From contig NC_083655.1 of assembly GCF_963576545.1 (NCBI RefSeq), positions 16,816,204 through 16,880,203 of the forward strand: 64,000 nucleotides of DNA, in the 5' to 3' direction. The notes under the pieces were generated by a model. It saw only the letters and a program-made list of their open reading frames with translations, searched no databases and had not been told where the DNA came from. Both the position numbers and the translations under genes were made by a program. Source of the DNA: Limanda limanda (lineage: Eukaryota; Chordata; Actinopteri; Pleuronectiformes; Pleuronectidae). The first letter of the stretch is position 1. Each line of letters starts with the position of its first letter. Shown piece by piece: positions 10,481-23,300 of this stretch.

Positions 10481-10931
10481 ACAGCAGCTGGCAGCTTTTC
10501 CCCTAATCCGTGAAAATCAGAGTGCTAAAGCTGTGCTAACACCTTTCTCTGCGCTCAGTGCACACGCTGCGACCAATCCCCACAAACACGCCAATTAAAG
10601 GCTCTGGGCCCTAATCCAAACAAAGATGATTCCTGGAGAGAAGAAGTGAAGACACGGTGCAGTACTGCCATACAGCCTGCAGGTGGGGCCTGTCAGTTGT
10701 TGGATTTATCAAACTGTGGAAAACGTGAGTTGATAAAATTGGTGTATAATGATAAAATACTAAAAGCAGAACATGAACAGACCCTGATATTCCATTGGAG
10801 GTAAAAGAAGTGTAACTCAGGGTTTTCATGAGCTGGTGCATTTGTCAGAGTCAGAGTTAGGAATGGTTCTATTATCTCTAATTCTAAAGTCAAGTTTTCT
10901 GTAGTGGCAATTGCTAATGGGAGACATAAAG
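10481..10931. other. Unique sequence between the array and the LTR element
   Basis: No gene, tRNA or recognised repeat. It begins where unit D homology ends, in AACAGCAGCTGGCAGC, and ends at the AATA target duplication of the LTR element. Confidence 0.5.
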
Positions 10932-10935
10932 AATA

Positions 10936-11556
10936 TGTAACGGCCCCCCGCTTCTCCACACAAACTTCTGAGTCTCTTGACTGATGTACACAGCTCTTTA
11001 TTTTTGCATCTGGCTTGCCGTAGTAGCACCGTAAAACTGTAATGACAGTTGCAAGTTACAAAGATTTTAATCATTAAAACCAAATACGAACATTAAAATA
11101 CAATGAACAAACAAATCGCCACGTGAGACACATCTGACTCGTTAGAGTGACAGCGACTCCCTTCCGCACTACCCGCAGCAAAGTGAATGGGAGCAGCTTC
11201 CTTACCTCGTTCCGCTTGGCGAGGGGTGTTAAGCTATTGGTGTTTGGATGGTTCTTAGGTCCGAGAAGTTCCACGAAGCTGGCGTCCGGTTTGGTTTCCG
11301 CTCCTATCTGTTCCGGGCTCACGGCAGGTATTTTATTGCACTGGGGCGGAAACGAGGGATCAGGTGTGTCGAATAAAACCGTCCGCTCCTTTGCTGCAGG
11401 TAATTATGCGAGGGGAGTCGCTACGTGTAAAAGACGACGAAATAAAACTGAAAATAACCCAAACCGTAGTTGAACATAAGAACAATATATATCCCAACCC
11501 TAAAATAAAAGAATAAAACAGTCTGCATAAACTGGCTGGTTTTGCTGACAGTTACA
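10936..11556 (-). repeat. 3' LTR of the BEL/Pao-type element
   Basis: 621 bp, TG...CA ends, same length as the LTR at 14155-14775. The substitutions seen lie near 10951, 10992, 11192 and 11536. The 108-codon frame inside it is present in both LTRs and is not evidence of a protein. Confidence 0.93.
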
Positions 11557-11575
11557 CTCCCACCAAATCCTGATA
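11557..11575 (-). other. Polypurine tract of the LTR element
   Basis: On the minus strand the bases just before the 3' LTR read AGGATTTGGTGGGAG, a purine-rich run of the type that primes plus-strand DNA synthesis in LTR retrotransposons. Its position fixes the element's orientation. Confidence 0.65.
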
Positions 11576-11721
11576 TAAACATTTCACCCGACTGTGCTAT
11601 ACAGGATTTCTAAAGATATCTAATGGCCCTTTCAATTAAAATATCAAGAAGTGTTATGTACGCGATATTTATCTATATGCCACAGGTTTAAACTATTTGT
11701 CGCGTCCCCTGGTCCTTTCAA

Positions 11722-13574
11722 CTACTCCTCATGCAGGCAAGTGGGATGCCTACGACCACAGGCATTACATGAATGTCGCCCTCTACAGTCTTTATTGATG
11801 TGTCCCTTCCTTAGGCAACCAAAACAGAGGCGGTTTTCGTGGATGAATGCCTTTTTGTCTTCCATAGATTTCGCAGAGAAAGAAGGGCACCTGACGATGC
11901 CATGCGTTCATCTTTGCAGACCACACATGGGGGTCTTCCCCTATAATCGGCCGTTTCAGGTGCATCTCGGGTGGCGTACTTTAATTGGGCAGTTGTATTG
12001 AGGGATCTGGCTTCCTTCTCGACTGTGGGTTTAAAGTTCATCCAATGTGGGGAGGTGATAGGGTTGCAAGATATCCGGGCCTCTTTGTTCAGGAACGCTG
12101 TGAAACTTTTGAAATCGGGGTAATCCCCCGATTTATACAGGTTATCGTCGACGATTCGGCCCCACTTTCGTACAATCCAGTCAGGTAGTTTTTGAAGTAG
12201 CTTGTGGTTTTCTTCGCAATCGTTCAAGATGGTCAAACCTTTAACGTGTGGGATTGCCTCTGAGCAGCCTTGGAGAAAGTCTGTAAAATCTCTCAGTGCT
12301 AAAGGATCAGTCGAACTGATTTTGGGCCATCTGGCGTGCTTGTCTCTGAAGGCCTTTTGAACAAGGAATGGGTTTCCATATCTCTCATGTAGTACTTTCC
12401 AGGCGCCTGTATATGCGTCCTCAGAGTTCCTATAGAAGAACCCTTCCACTGCTCTGCGGGCTTCTCCGACGAGGTAGATCTTTAGATAATACATCTTCTC
12501 GCTTGGTGAGAGAGGTTTCTGATCGATAAGGGTTGTAAAAGACATCTTCCAATCAGTGAACTTCAAAGGATCGCCATTAAATGTTTCTGGCTCAGGTACA
12601 GGCAAGCGATTTATGCTTAGTGCGCTTGCTATTGCTTGGGCCAGAGAGACGGTATCTTCAGATGTTGTTGCTCGCAAAGGTGCTAGTCGAGGTTGAGATG
12701 GTAACTCATTTGAATTTAGCCGAGCTTCATATCTGGTCTCCTGGTGAGCAGCGACTGATTCATGGTTCATCCCATCTTGGTGGACATCTTCGAAACTGTT
12801 ATATGCTCTTACTCTAGCAGCTGCTACCTGGACTTCCTTCTCTGCCTTAAGCTGCTGCAGGTTCCTTCTTTCCTCTTCTAGCTTTGATTGTCTCTCTGTC
12901 CTTTTCCGCTCCAATTCAGTCAACATGGCCGCCTCTTCAAGTTTCCATTCATCTTCCAGTATTCTGAGCTTGGATTGCTGAGCTAGAATGTCTTTTGTTG
13001 CCTTTACCTCCGCTTGCTTGGCTGCGAGTTCTGCTTCTGCATCTTGTCGTTTGCTAGAGCTTGTGGAAATTGCATTTGATTGGTCTGAGTTCTGTGATGT
13101 TTCGGAAAATGCGGTTTCAGTATTGGTAAGTCCAAAGACGGAGCCATGCTCTTCCTTACTCAGCACTATTCTCACTCTCTCCTTCTCAATTCGTTCGTTA
13201 TAGTTGCTATCGATGATGTCTCTGCGATTACTCACAAGAGCAAGGATTTCTTCGGTCAGAGCAGAGCAGGTGTCCATTTTACCAACGATATCTGAAGTGG
13301 AGGTTTGGTTGCGTACGAGTGGCTCATAGTGATGATGCACCGCGTCACGTTTTGTGGTAATGTTGTGTTGGATTTTGTCGAGGTCATCTGGAGAGCAGTA
13401 GTTTTTCAATTCAGTCCGAACTTCTCTTGCTGACAATTTCCAGGACTCATAGGCCTTATAAAAAGTATTTTCATGCGGCTCTCGGATGTTCTCAGGAATT
13501 ATTTTTTGCCGTGAGCCTGGTCTGTCTTGATGCATGGGAACTGATTTACTTGTTGCTGCTGCTTTAAGTGACAT
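11722..13574 (-). pseudogene. BEL/Pao-type gag, frameshifted near its C-terminus
   Basis: Starts at the ATG at 13574 and is open for 587 codons to 11811. Residues ~178-252 are a charged coiled coil (LAAKQAEVKATKDILAQQ onward). Residues ~323-470 match the DUF1759 region of BEL/Pao gag, with LPVPEPETFNGDPLKF and EKMYYLKIYLVGEARRAVEG. A first zinc-binding pair, CVVC, lies at 550-553. From about codon 558 (near 11903) the frame is wrong: the expected second zinc knuckle (CFGCLRKGH) and a CNACG motif lie in another frame, ending at a stop at 11722-11724. The shift looks like a small indel; the rest is well preserved. Gag would form the particle and bind RNA. Confidence 0.85.
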
Positions 13575-14154
13575 TTTATTTTACTTGCGTTGTTAATTTG
13601 ACTTTCGGACCTTAATCTTTAGGTGTGATGTGCAGTGTGCCTGAATCAAACCTCTGCCAGTAGTCGCTTTAATTTAGTAACTGCTATTTCTTTGACCAGA
13701 CATTTACAAACAGTTGAATACTCAAGAGTTTCAGTACAAAACGGATGCAACATAAATATTATAAGCAAAGGAAAAAAGGCTTGACAGGCACAAACAAAAG
13801 AGGATGCGTTATAAATATGCTGAGCAAGCTATCCTAGGCAATTTAAACAGTGATTACGCTCCTCAAACAAACAATAAATAATGTTGCAACATGACACATA
13901 TTTACCATTGGTTGTTATAATCATCATCATTATTATTTCGTGATCAGTTTTGACACAGCAGGAAAGTCCACAACATTTTTGTATTTACATGTGAAAAGCT
14001 TCATTCAACTTCCATACACATGTCTCTCAGAGCATCTATAGTGCGTGCGCTGTGATGCGCAATCCGGTCTTGCCTGACGGTCGATGTGTAAGTTTTGTGT
14101 CTTCGGGTGACGACACGAGTCAGGAAGACGTTTCGGTGTAGCCACGAGTTTTAC
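13575..14154 (-). other. 5' leader of the LTR element with possible primer binding site
   Basis: About 580 bases between the 5' LTR and the gag ATG, with no long frame. Ten bases inside the 5' LTR the minus strand reads TGGCTACACCGAAACG (14129-14144). TGG would pair with a tRNA CCA end, so this may be the primer binding site. The tRNA was not identified and the offset is larger than usual. Confidence 0.4.
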
Positions 14155-14775
14155 TGTAACGGCCCCCCACTTCTCCACACAAACTTCTGAGTCTCTTGAC
14201 TGATGTACACGGCTCTTTATTTTTGCATCTGGCTTGCCGTAGTAGCACCGTAAAACTGTAATGACAGTTGCAAGTTACAAAGATTTTAATCATTAAAACC
14301 AAATACGAACATTAAAATACAATGAACAAACAAATCGCCACGTGAGACACATCTGACTCGTTAGAGTGACAGCGACTCCCTTCCGCACTACCCGCAGCAA
14401 AGTGAATGGGACCAGCTTCCTTACCTCGTTCCGCTTGGCGAGGGGTGTTAAGCTATTGGTGTTTGGATGGTTCTTAGGTCCGAGAAGTTCCACGAAGCTG
14501 GCGTCCGGTTTGGTTTCCGCTCCTATCTGTTCCGGGCTCACGGCAGGTATTTTATTGCACTGGGGCGGAAACGAGGGATCAGGTGTGTCGAATAAAACCG
14601 TCCGCTCCTTTGCTGCAGGTAATTATGCGAGGGGAGTCGCTACGTGTAAAAGACGACGAAATAAAACTGAAAATAACCCAAACCGTAGTTGAACATAAGA
14701 ACAATATATATCCCAACCCTAAAATAAAAGAATAAAACAGTCTGCATAAACTGGCCGGTTTTGCTGACAGTTACA
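14155..14775 (-). repeat. 5' LTR of the BEL/Pao-type element
   Basis: 621 bp, about 99.4% identical by eye to 10936-11556. As the upstream LTR on the minus strand it would carry the promoter. The right flank begins AATA, matching the left flank. Confidence 0.93.
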
Positions 14776-14859
14776 AATACGATAACTAGTGTCACTATTG
14801 AGATACATGTACATGTGAAACTTTGCACCACATTGTGATAGTTATCAGAAGTTTGACTG

Positions 14860-15180
14860 AATTTACTTTATTTACCCGTCTGGATAGAACTGCTCGGTGT
14901 GATTGCTGTTGCTATGCTGTGTCTGCAACTGAGGCATCTTGTCAACATCCACTATTTGCTAAATCTACACAAAACCCTCTGATGAAGAATCGAACAAAGA
15001 TGAAATGATGAAATAATGGCGAGTACTTAAGAATCAAATACAGCAGGTACCAAACATTCATTCCTCCCTCCCAACGTTCTGATGAGATAAAGATTGAGAG
15101 CACAGAATCTTAAAATAGCAGATTTAATATAGCTTTGTTTCAGTTCTGCAAGGAAACTAAAACTATTTCAAAAGCAGATG
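14860..15180 (-). repeat. Inverted copy of the array's ~350-bp segment
   Basis: The reverse complement of this stretch matches the segment at 7700-7990 and 9735-10020: CAACTATTTGCTAAATCTACACA here corresponds to 'tgtgtagatttagcaaatagttg' there, and CCTCCCTCCCAACG corresponds to 'cgttgggagggagg'. It ends near TTCAGTTCTGCAAGGAAAC. It shows that array sequence continued beyond the LTR insertion. Confidence 0.75.
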
Positions 15181-15630
15181 TTGAAAACTATCGTACATGT
15201 GATTTTGAGTAGAGCTTCATGTGCATGATACATCTCTTTTTTTGTGTGCTAATAGTAGGAGGAAAGCATTTGGCTTTATTTTGCTAAGTAGACTTCATCC
15301 CACTAACTGTGATCAAAGGCAAAGGATCATGGCTTTGTGTTCATGGTTTGACTCAGACACATCTGGATCAATAAAGGTGGTCAAAGAAAAACATAACTTG
15401 ACATGGTATGTCAATTGGACTATTATTGCATGATTAAGTGTTAGGACACAGAATCCTCTAGCCTCTATCGAGCCATTTAACCATTAACTGAAGGAGGGAG
15501 TAGATGAATGGAGGAGGAGGCTTTCTGTGCAATGCATCCACCAACTTAACAGGAATCTTTCAAGGCCTCATCTGGATCAGATTAAAATGTTATCTCACAG
15601 GTAAATACAGACTAAATAGCTGGAATTTAA
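15181..15630. other. Intergenic sequence, nothing recognised
   Basis: About 450 bases with no recognised gene or RNA; the longest frame is a 70-codon one without family resemblance. Confidence 0.5.
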
Positions 15631-15639
15631 ATTGATATC

Positions 15640-15755
15640 TACCCCTGAAACTCCAAAAATGTCTTGTGGACTCAAAAACTTCACCCAACCCTACATCAGC
15701 GGGTAGATAATGAGTGAATTCGTGATTTTGGGGGAACTATCTCTTTAAAGAGGAC
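15640..15755. repeat. Partial, rearranged copy of the array MITE (unit E)
   Basis: Begins CTACCCCTGAAACTCC and CTTGTGGACTCAAAAACTTCACCC, matching the right half of the MITE. It then runs into the reverse complement of the MITE's left end (GATAATGAGTGAATT) and CTCTTTAAAG. This solo-arm structure suggests an independent or rearranged copy. Confidence 0.6.
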
Positions 15756-15873
15756 AGTTACCTTTCGGCCACATCACAGGAATGAACAATGTAATTATGA
15801 CGTGCAGGTGGACAAGACATCTCTCATCAACTGCTCAACACTGTCTCATAAGTGAGGATTATCTGAAAATCAC

Positions 15874-15945
15874 TGACCCTGACATGATTTGAACACGCAG
15901 CCTTCTGATCTGGAGTCAGACGTGCTACCGTTGCGCCACAAGGTC
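15874..15945 (-). tRNA. tRNA-Trp(CCA) copy, unit E; probably degenerate
   Basis: 72 nt with array-type acceptor GACCTTG/CAGGGTC and anticodon CCA. The D stem has a mismatch (GCGC versus GCAC) and the T stem reads GCGTG/CATGT. Unlike units A-D it keeps an uninterrupted TTTT about 9 bases past the 3' end (GTGATTTTCAG), so it shows the likely ancestral terminator of the array family. Flanks on both sides match the array units at lower identity. Confidence 0.65.
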
Positions 15946-15959
15946 ACATACTCCTCGAC

Positions 15960-18790
15960 CAGAGATCTCCTGGAATATTTCACATTTTTGGTTGAACTAT
16001 TCCTTAAGCACACAATCTGCTTCCATACAGTTATCAGAGGTTAAACCGCTACAAAACACCTCAGGATTGTATGGTAGAGCATAAAGTCTTAAACCTCACC
16101 CTTATGTAAACCCCTCCTCCGTGCACTGCAAGTCTTGTTAGACGAGATGAGGATCCGAACAAGGAGTCAACAATAAATCATCTCTGCATGTAAGACACAA
16201 CTTTTATGTGACGTTAAATCCGCTTATAAATCACATCTTCACCTGAGCTCATGGCCAATTTCCCCTGCTCCACAATTACAAGAGTTCACGACACCATCGA
16301 CAGAGGCAGGTGGAATGAGACGTCTGGAAATGTGTTGCAGAAAATGTCACAAGTAGGAACAAATCTAATGTAAAGGCGGCGTTGAATTCTCCAGTGGTGA
16401 GGTGAGTGATGACAGAGGCGTTGTGTAGAAAGTGACCTGTTGCAGCACGTCTGCCATGGAGCTTATAATCAATAGCAATCATAAACTTTGCGTGAGAGTT
16501 TTTAAAAACTAAATTATAAAGTGCTTCAAAGATGTAAAGATGGAGAATATAAAAACTAATGTCAATGCTTTTAACAAAGGGAAAGGAACCGATGGATTAA
16601 GAAATTAATAAAAGTCTAGAATAAACAGAGAAATTATAATCAGAGGCTTTGTTTCCTTCTGCAGCTCCTCTCTCTACTCAGAACAAGCCTGATAATGTGT
16701 TTTTTTGGGATTTCTCTAGGTTTGATGATCAGGAGGAAAAAAGAAAAATCACAATTTTGTTGCACATTCGAAACACAAAACTAGACGGGTTCTCATATTC
16801 GCTGCTATACAAATGTATTTAACTGCAACTGAACTATTACGTCACTTTGTGTGTCTCGCCTCATGAATCACACCGACATCAAAGTTTTGCAGGTCTGGGA
16901 AAAGACCCATAATTTTCTAAAACCTCTCATCTTCTGTACTCTAAACACTATTCTTATGTCATATTTAGTTTTGTCTTATTATAGATGAACATTACCAAAC
17001 TCTACAAACAGGTTTGTATGTGTTCCATGGAAGTAAATGTTAAATCTAATGTAGCAGAGATAAAAATGGTCCGGGCTTCACATGTAGCTGGAGATACGGT
17101 TGCTCTCCTGCAACACTTCCATGTACCACACAAACAAACACAAAGCCCTTTTGGTAAATAATAGTTTTTTAATCGGTGGTGCTGAATGTAGACTCAGACA
17201 ACAATGAGGCTGAGGATTGTTAAGAAATGAAAAGCTTCAAAACCCTCTCCATCATCGGAGCACACACCGTCTCAGGCTGCGGGTCAGCCTCTCTTTGTTC
17301 TCACCTCTGTCTCACTCCTCCTCCCTACATTCCTGATGTGCAGTGGATATACTACAATTTAAGCTCTGCACTCATTTGACAACAGCAGTTTTGGAGCATA
17401 TGAATGAGCTTGATTCCAGGAGTGAAGCATTAACCTGCTCAGGGAAATTCGCTATTACAAAAGATGAAAATAAGCTGCCTTGACATTTCATTGTCAGAAA
17501 ACTTTCAGCTGACAGACAATATGTCAGTTTATAAACTATGCTGTGGGGATTTGTGCAAACATTCCTTATTTGTATCCATGTTTCAGTGGTTTCAGGGGCT
17601 GTTTTTCAGTTAATACACACATATAGCACAGGAAAACAGATGTAACTTAGCTGTTACACCAGGAATATAAATGTAATAGCTCGTAGTGTCATCAACATGT
17701 TTTACTTGCAAATTAGGGAGGTGTTCTTTCCTTGTTTGTCACTAGGGGGAGCATTGGTTATGTGGAAATTGAGAAACTGTGGGAGCAGGAGCTGCCATGG
17801 TGGACTGGCCTGATCACAAATAATCGAGGAGTGGAAAGAGTTCAGAATAGATCTAGTTTTTCCCTTTGCAAATCCTAAAGCACATGGACATGACATGAGA
17901 CAAATCCAGAGTCCGACGCAGCACCCTTACAGGTCAAGGTACAAGGAACTGTGGAAATACACATTGCTTTAATTGTAGGAACCTTGCCCTGATGAAAAGG
18001 AGATAGCACTAAGACCGGATATGACCAAAAGACTCATCTATGGATAGTCACTCAATCAGATCAGGAAAAAACAACCAAACTAACAATCAGATGAAAAAGT
18101 CAGCCAGAAAGTTGAGCAAAACACTTCTGCAGGATAATAATCTCTAATGTCCACTTCCTATCTCAAATGGATGGACAGTGGGGGATCTGCAGATGTGGCC
18201 GTTGTGTTCGTGTTCACTCATTTGGACGACATTGGCTCATAAAGAATCAGAGCTGCAGGGAGTGAGTGAAGCTCAAAAGAGAGGTTGCAGCTTTTATCAG
18301 TGAATTGGGTCATAGTGTGGATCCAGCCCTGGGCTCATGTCTTATCCTGCACTGCAGTTCAATAATTAAGAAATCTGCATGACATTAAAAGACTTTATTG
18401 CTATAAGTACATTGAACGTGTATCTCAGTCAAATGCAGGTCAGAGCTTGGCCTGGTCTCAGAAGCTCCTTTGAAACAAACTAAATACATAGCTCATAATA
18501 CATATACTCATTCAGTCTATCTCTGAAATTCAACATCTGTTTTGAAGTCCCAAGCACTGACTCACCCAGGTAGTCACACAAAAACATCACGTCCAAGTGT
18601 ACTCATACCTGTATCATGCTTATTGCAAAAGACCTGCAGTGTGTAACCTGAGCCTGGATCAAGGGTTTTAAACCCAATCTCCCAAACTCAAGAATGAATA
18701 AGACACTGTGGTTCCAGAGTTAGAGCAGGCTGAGGCATCCTGAGCCAAGTCCTGTTGTTCTGTTGTTCTGTTGTTGTCTGTACCTCCAGT
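15960..18790. other. Intergenic region upstream of pard3, no gene recognised
   Basis: About 2.8 kb of AT-rich sequence. Open frames are at most about 70 codons with no family resemblance. No tRNA or transposon termini seen. Enhancers are possible but cannot be judged from one sequence. Confidence 0.5.
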
Positions 18791-18794
18791 TACA

Positions 18795-19196
18795 GTTTAG
18801 AATTTATTTCAAAGTATTACTACTTGTTCACAAGGCCCCTAGTGGTGTGGTTCACAGATACATTTATGATCTGCTCACTTATTATAGCCCCCAAATCAGG
18901 TAAAGGTGAATTAAGTCAGGTTATTTTATTTTTCTGGAACAAACTGTCTGACCTGAGATCTGCAAGTGTATCGTCTTTTAAAATCAAACTTAAATAATTT
19001 CTCATGCTTTTGGTAGAATGTGTTTGTGTGTGTGTGAGCGTGAATACCTCAGTGAGAATATATTGTATTTCTTATATGTGTTGCGTGGATGATTGTATTT
19101 TCTATGTCACTTGGTTCATGTTTTGTATGTTTGACTACATCTGTATGAAAAGTGCTGTACAAATAAAAAAATGTTGATTGTTTGATTGATTGATAA
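18795..19196 (+). mobile_element. 5'-truncated L2-clade LINE, 3' end
   Basis: A broken reading frame contains FKVLLLVHKAPSGVVHRYI and YDLLTYYSP, then FWNKLSDLRSASVSSFK in a second frame. This matches the C-terminal tail of L2-type reverse transcriptases (FKVLLLTYKAL..., WN.LP..LRSA.S..SFK). The 3' end reads GAAAAGTGCTGTACAAATAAA followed by short TGATTGATTGA repeats, the usual L2 tail. Only the last few hundred bases are present, as expected of incomplete reverse transcription. Confidence 0.75.
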
Positions 19197-19240
19197 ATTA
19201 TTCCATCAACCCATAGCAGCTGCCCCATAAACATAAGATT

Positions 19241-19463
<223 letters not shown>

Positions 19464-19799
19464 GATACTTAATTTACGTTTTGATGGCCCCGAGTAACAT
19501 TTAGGACAGGATTATTATCATTAGGGTTATTATATGCACCCTTAGGACCCCCATACACCCCAGGGTGTCTGTTCTGCTGTTACTTGAATGTTATAGATCT
19601 TATTTAAATGCCTTTAAATGTCTCTGTGGTTGCAAAGATTATTGAAATTGGTTTTAATAGGGGTAAACTGTATTTAATGAAACTAACCCTGAGTGACAAC
19701 AAAGACCTATATGCACACTGGATTTAGATTTATGAAGTGTTTCATTACTGCTCCTACACTCCAGCAGACATCTATCATGCAGGTAACAAAGCAGCGCCT

Positions 19800-20610
<811 letters not shown>

Positions 20611-21887
20611 TGAGCAATGACAGGGAAATGGGAAGCAGCCAGGACTGTGTGTGGTGTGACTGCAGATCACATCATCACAGTAAGAGCAGTCATGCAACCA
20701 GGACATCCATATCTGGCACAGACATATTCATTCAGAGATTCTCAAACTGTGAATTCCTAGATATAGTAGACACCCTTTTTAAATGTTTGTGTGTGGATCC
20801 ATGTCGTCACATCCCAACACACCTGATCAGTTTTATGGAAAAGGGGCAAACAAGTCCCTTGAATCTTCAGGAGAAGGCTTTTTCATGAAAGGTGAAACCT
20901 GCAAGTCCAGTTCACTACGTCACCTGAAGATACCCATGCCTATAGAATGAGTATCCTGTCTACTGATGGAGAAACACAGCGTTGCACTCTCTACCCTTCC
21001 CACCACACGCCTAGATTAGAAAACAGGTTTTGAGTTCAACCAAGTTTTACCTATGAAATGATGGAACACATGACTGTGTGAAAGCCCTGAGCCAAATTTG
21101 AACGAGCACGGAGGAGGACACTGATTTATTATTTTCCCTTTGTGGGTTTGACTTAAAGCTCAGTAAATGACTAATGAATGAATTAAAGTTTGGACGTGTT
21201 GCCAAGGTTACTCAGAGTACTTTCTCTTCCTTCCAAATGGGTGGTAGAACCATTGGAGACGTGTTTATTCTGCAGTTATTTTCCAAAAGTTGGACATACG
21301 TTGATGGACCTATGTGTGTATTGCTGTCTTCTCAGTATTTAAGCTTTGGAAAACTTTTTGGCATCTTTTTCTTTGGCCTACAGCAAAGGGTTGACCATCA
21401 TTTCCGTATTCCATGTTTGGTGCAAGTTCTGTACTTGTTCCAGTCACACGTACATGTCCATGGTTAATACTACTATGTTTTCGTTTGGGTTTTCAAACTA
21501 AAATCTGTTTCCATCATCATTTTGGCTCCGTTCAAGTTTTAATTCCCGTCCATATCAACACATCTGAAAATGCATTATCATGTGACTACACGTGTACGTA
21601 CCAGTGCACACATGAACTGATCGAATGATGGCTTGTCTCCTACATGTAATCAGTTGTATCATTTTAAAATGCAGAATCAAACTGCACAACAGCTGTTAGC
21701 AAAGAAAACTGGGTCAAAAACACCTGCAATTTATTTTCTATCGATTGTTTTCTGCACTGGTAGCTGAGGCTAATTCTGGAAGCCTGACGAATCAGAGAAG
21801 GCTACGTGAATGAAAGACCCAATCAGCAAGTGCTTGTGTGTGTCTACGTCATTATTTCCAAACATCTCTGTTTGTGCCTGTCCAGAC

Positions 21888-21955
21888 TAAGATGCATCCC
21901 AGAGTTTTCAAAGTAAAACGCAGCCCTGGAGTTTTCAAAGTAAAACACATCCAGC
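21888..21955. repeat. Short direct repeat, ~30-bp unit
   Basis: GAGTTTTCAAAGTAAAAC occurs twice, about 30 bases apart (near 21902 and 21930). A minor tandem duplication. Confidence 0.6.
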
Positions 21956-22090
21956 AGCTGGATAAACTGAATATTGTCTGTTGCACCTCAGTAGATTTGT
22001 CCACTGAGTGCAAACAGTGGGAAAGCACTGTATGTCAACATTAACACTCATTCTTGAAGAGCACTTCCTCCTTAGATACACACCAGCAAT

Positions 22091-22110
22091 CACACACACA
22101 CACACACACA
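22091..22110. repeat. (CA)n microsatellite
   Basis: Ten CA units in pard3 intron 1. Confidence 0.9.
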
Positions 22111-23199
22111 TTCTTCCACTGAATGGTTTTCCATGGTTCAGCAGAACAGAGGCGACTGGTCCATTGATCCGTGCAGCGGTACTGTAAATGTAGAAGTGTA
22201 GGCTTTCCCTCTGGAGAACGCTTGGCTCCAGGTCACCACTAACTATGGTATCGCAGACCGGCCAAGACCTTTGGACTACTGGAAGACGTAATCACACAGA
22301 GGTTCGCTGGAGATTTATGCACTCCTGCAGCTGACAGCGACATAGACGAGCATTAAATGCTAATCTAAAAGTGCAAAAGTTGCATTTTTATGGCTGTAAT
22401 TACAACGTAATAAAAAAAACACATGGCCTCTCTAAAAGTCATTGCAATATTACAGTCCATGCCGTGCAGACTCAAATCAAAATGTGTTATTAAGCACCGC
22501 AGGTTAGTCAGATACATTTATATAAAACAGCAGTCATGTAAGGGGTTTCGCCATTAGCATGGAAAACAGAGGAGCAAATGAAAGTGAAATTCATAAGCCT
22601 CAGTCTATCATATGTGGAGTTTGGTTGATTCAGTTCAAGGTAAAAACACAGATACATTGCAGACAATTAGTTGTGATTCAGTTTGTATTTACGCTGACAT
22701 TTTATAAAACAAACCAAGACATGTAGAAAAGACATGGAATTATACAGACTCACAGGTATCTCATTCATCTTTCGTCCTTTTATATACTTTAACTATTTAA
22801 AATGTTTTGATAAACTAAGGAAAATCTGTACAATTGCAAAGCCATGGGAATCTAATTATTAGAAATATTCATAAATATATACTGTTTATAAGTCATGCTA
22901 AAATCATGGCAAACGACACAGCTATTCACATTGCTTTGGAACAGGTGGAAAAGTGGATTCATCTGCACTGGTTGACTGGTGCCAGCTCAGCCAACATAAA
23001 CCAGACTTTATGGATTCATTTGACCTTTGTGCCTGTTCCACCAACGCTTTTAATTGTTTTTTAATCTGGTTTATGAGCGGGGAATAATTTTCTGCCTGAA
23101 CCTGACCGAACCTGAGAGAAAATTACCCAAGCCCAAACAGAACCCAACGGGCTTTCTGTTTTTTTGTGTTTGAACCTGCCGAGAGACAGAGTTTGTCCT

Positions 23200-23300
23200 C
23201 GATTCAATTCTATTTGTATAGTGCAAAATCATAACCTACATTATCTCAAGATCAACGTCGAGACCTTCCAATTCTATAGAGACCCAACAGTTCCTACGGG
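23200..23300. repeat. Fragment of a dispersed fish repeat
   Basis: GATTCAATTCTATTTGTATAG followed by AAATCATAACCTACATTATC and GTCGAGACC resembles a repeat I recognise in many teleost loci. Family name and boundaries are uncertain. Confidence 0.45.

Larger units (their letters stand above)
10936..14775 (-). mobile_element. BEL/Pao-type LTR retrotransposon, gag only, recent insertion
   Basis: A 3840-bp element with two 621-bp direct LTRs that begin TGTAAC and end GTTACA. It is flanked by AATA at 10932-10935 and 14776-14779 as a 4-bp target duplication. Orientation is minus: a purine-rich tract lies next to the left (3') LTR and the long gag frame reads leftward. After gag there are only about 165 bases before the 3' LTR, leaving no room for protease, reverse transcriptase, RNase H or integrase. 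It is therefore non-autonomous, either by pol deletion or as a gag-only family. I counted four differences between the LTRs, so insertion was recent. Confidence 0.92.

Noticed and set aside
11147..11473. 108-codon plus-strand frame in the LTR, repeated at 14366-14692
   Set aside because: It lies within both LTRs and is identical apart from LTR substitutions because the LTRs are copies. Antisense to gag and without recognised motifs.
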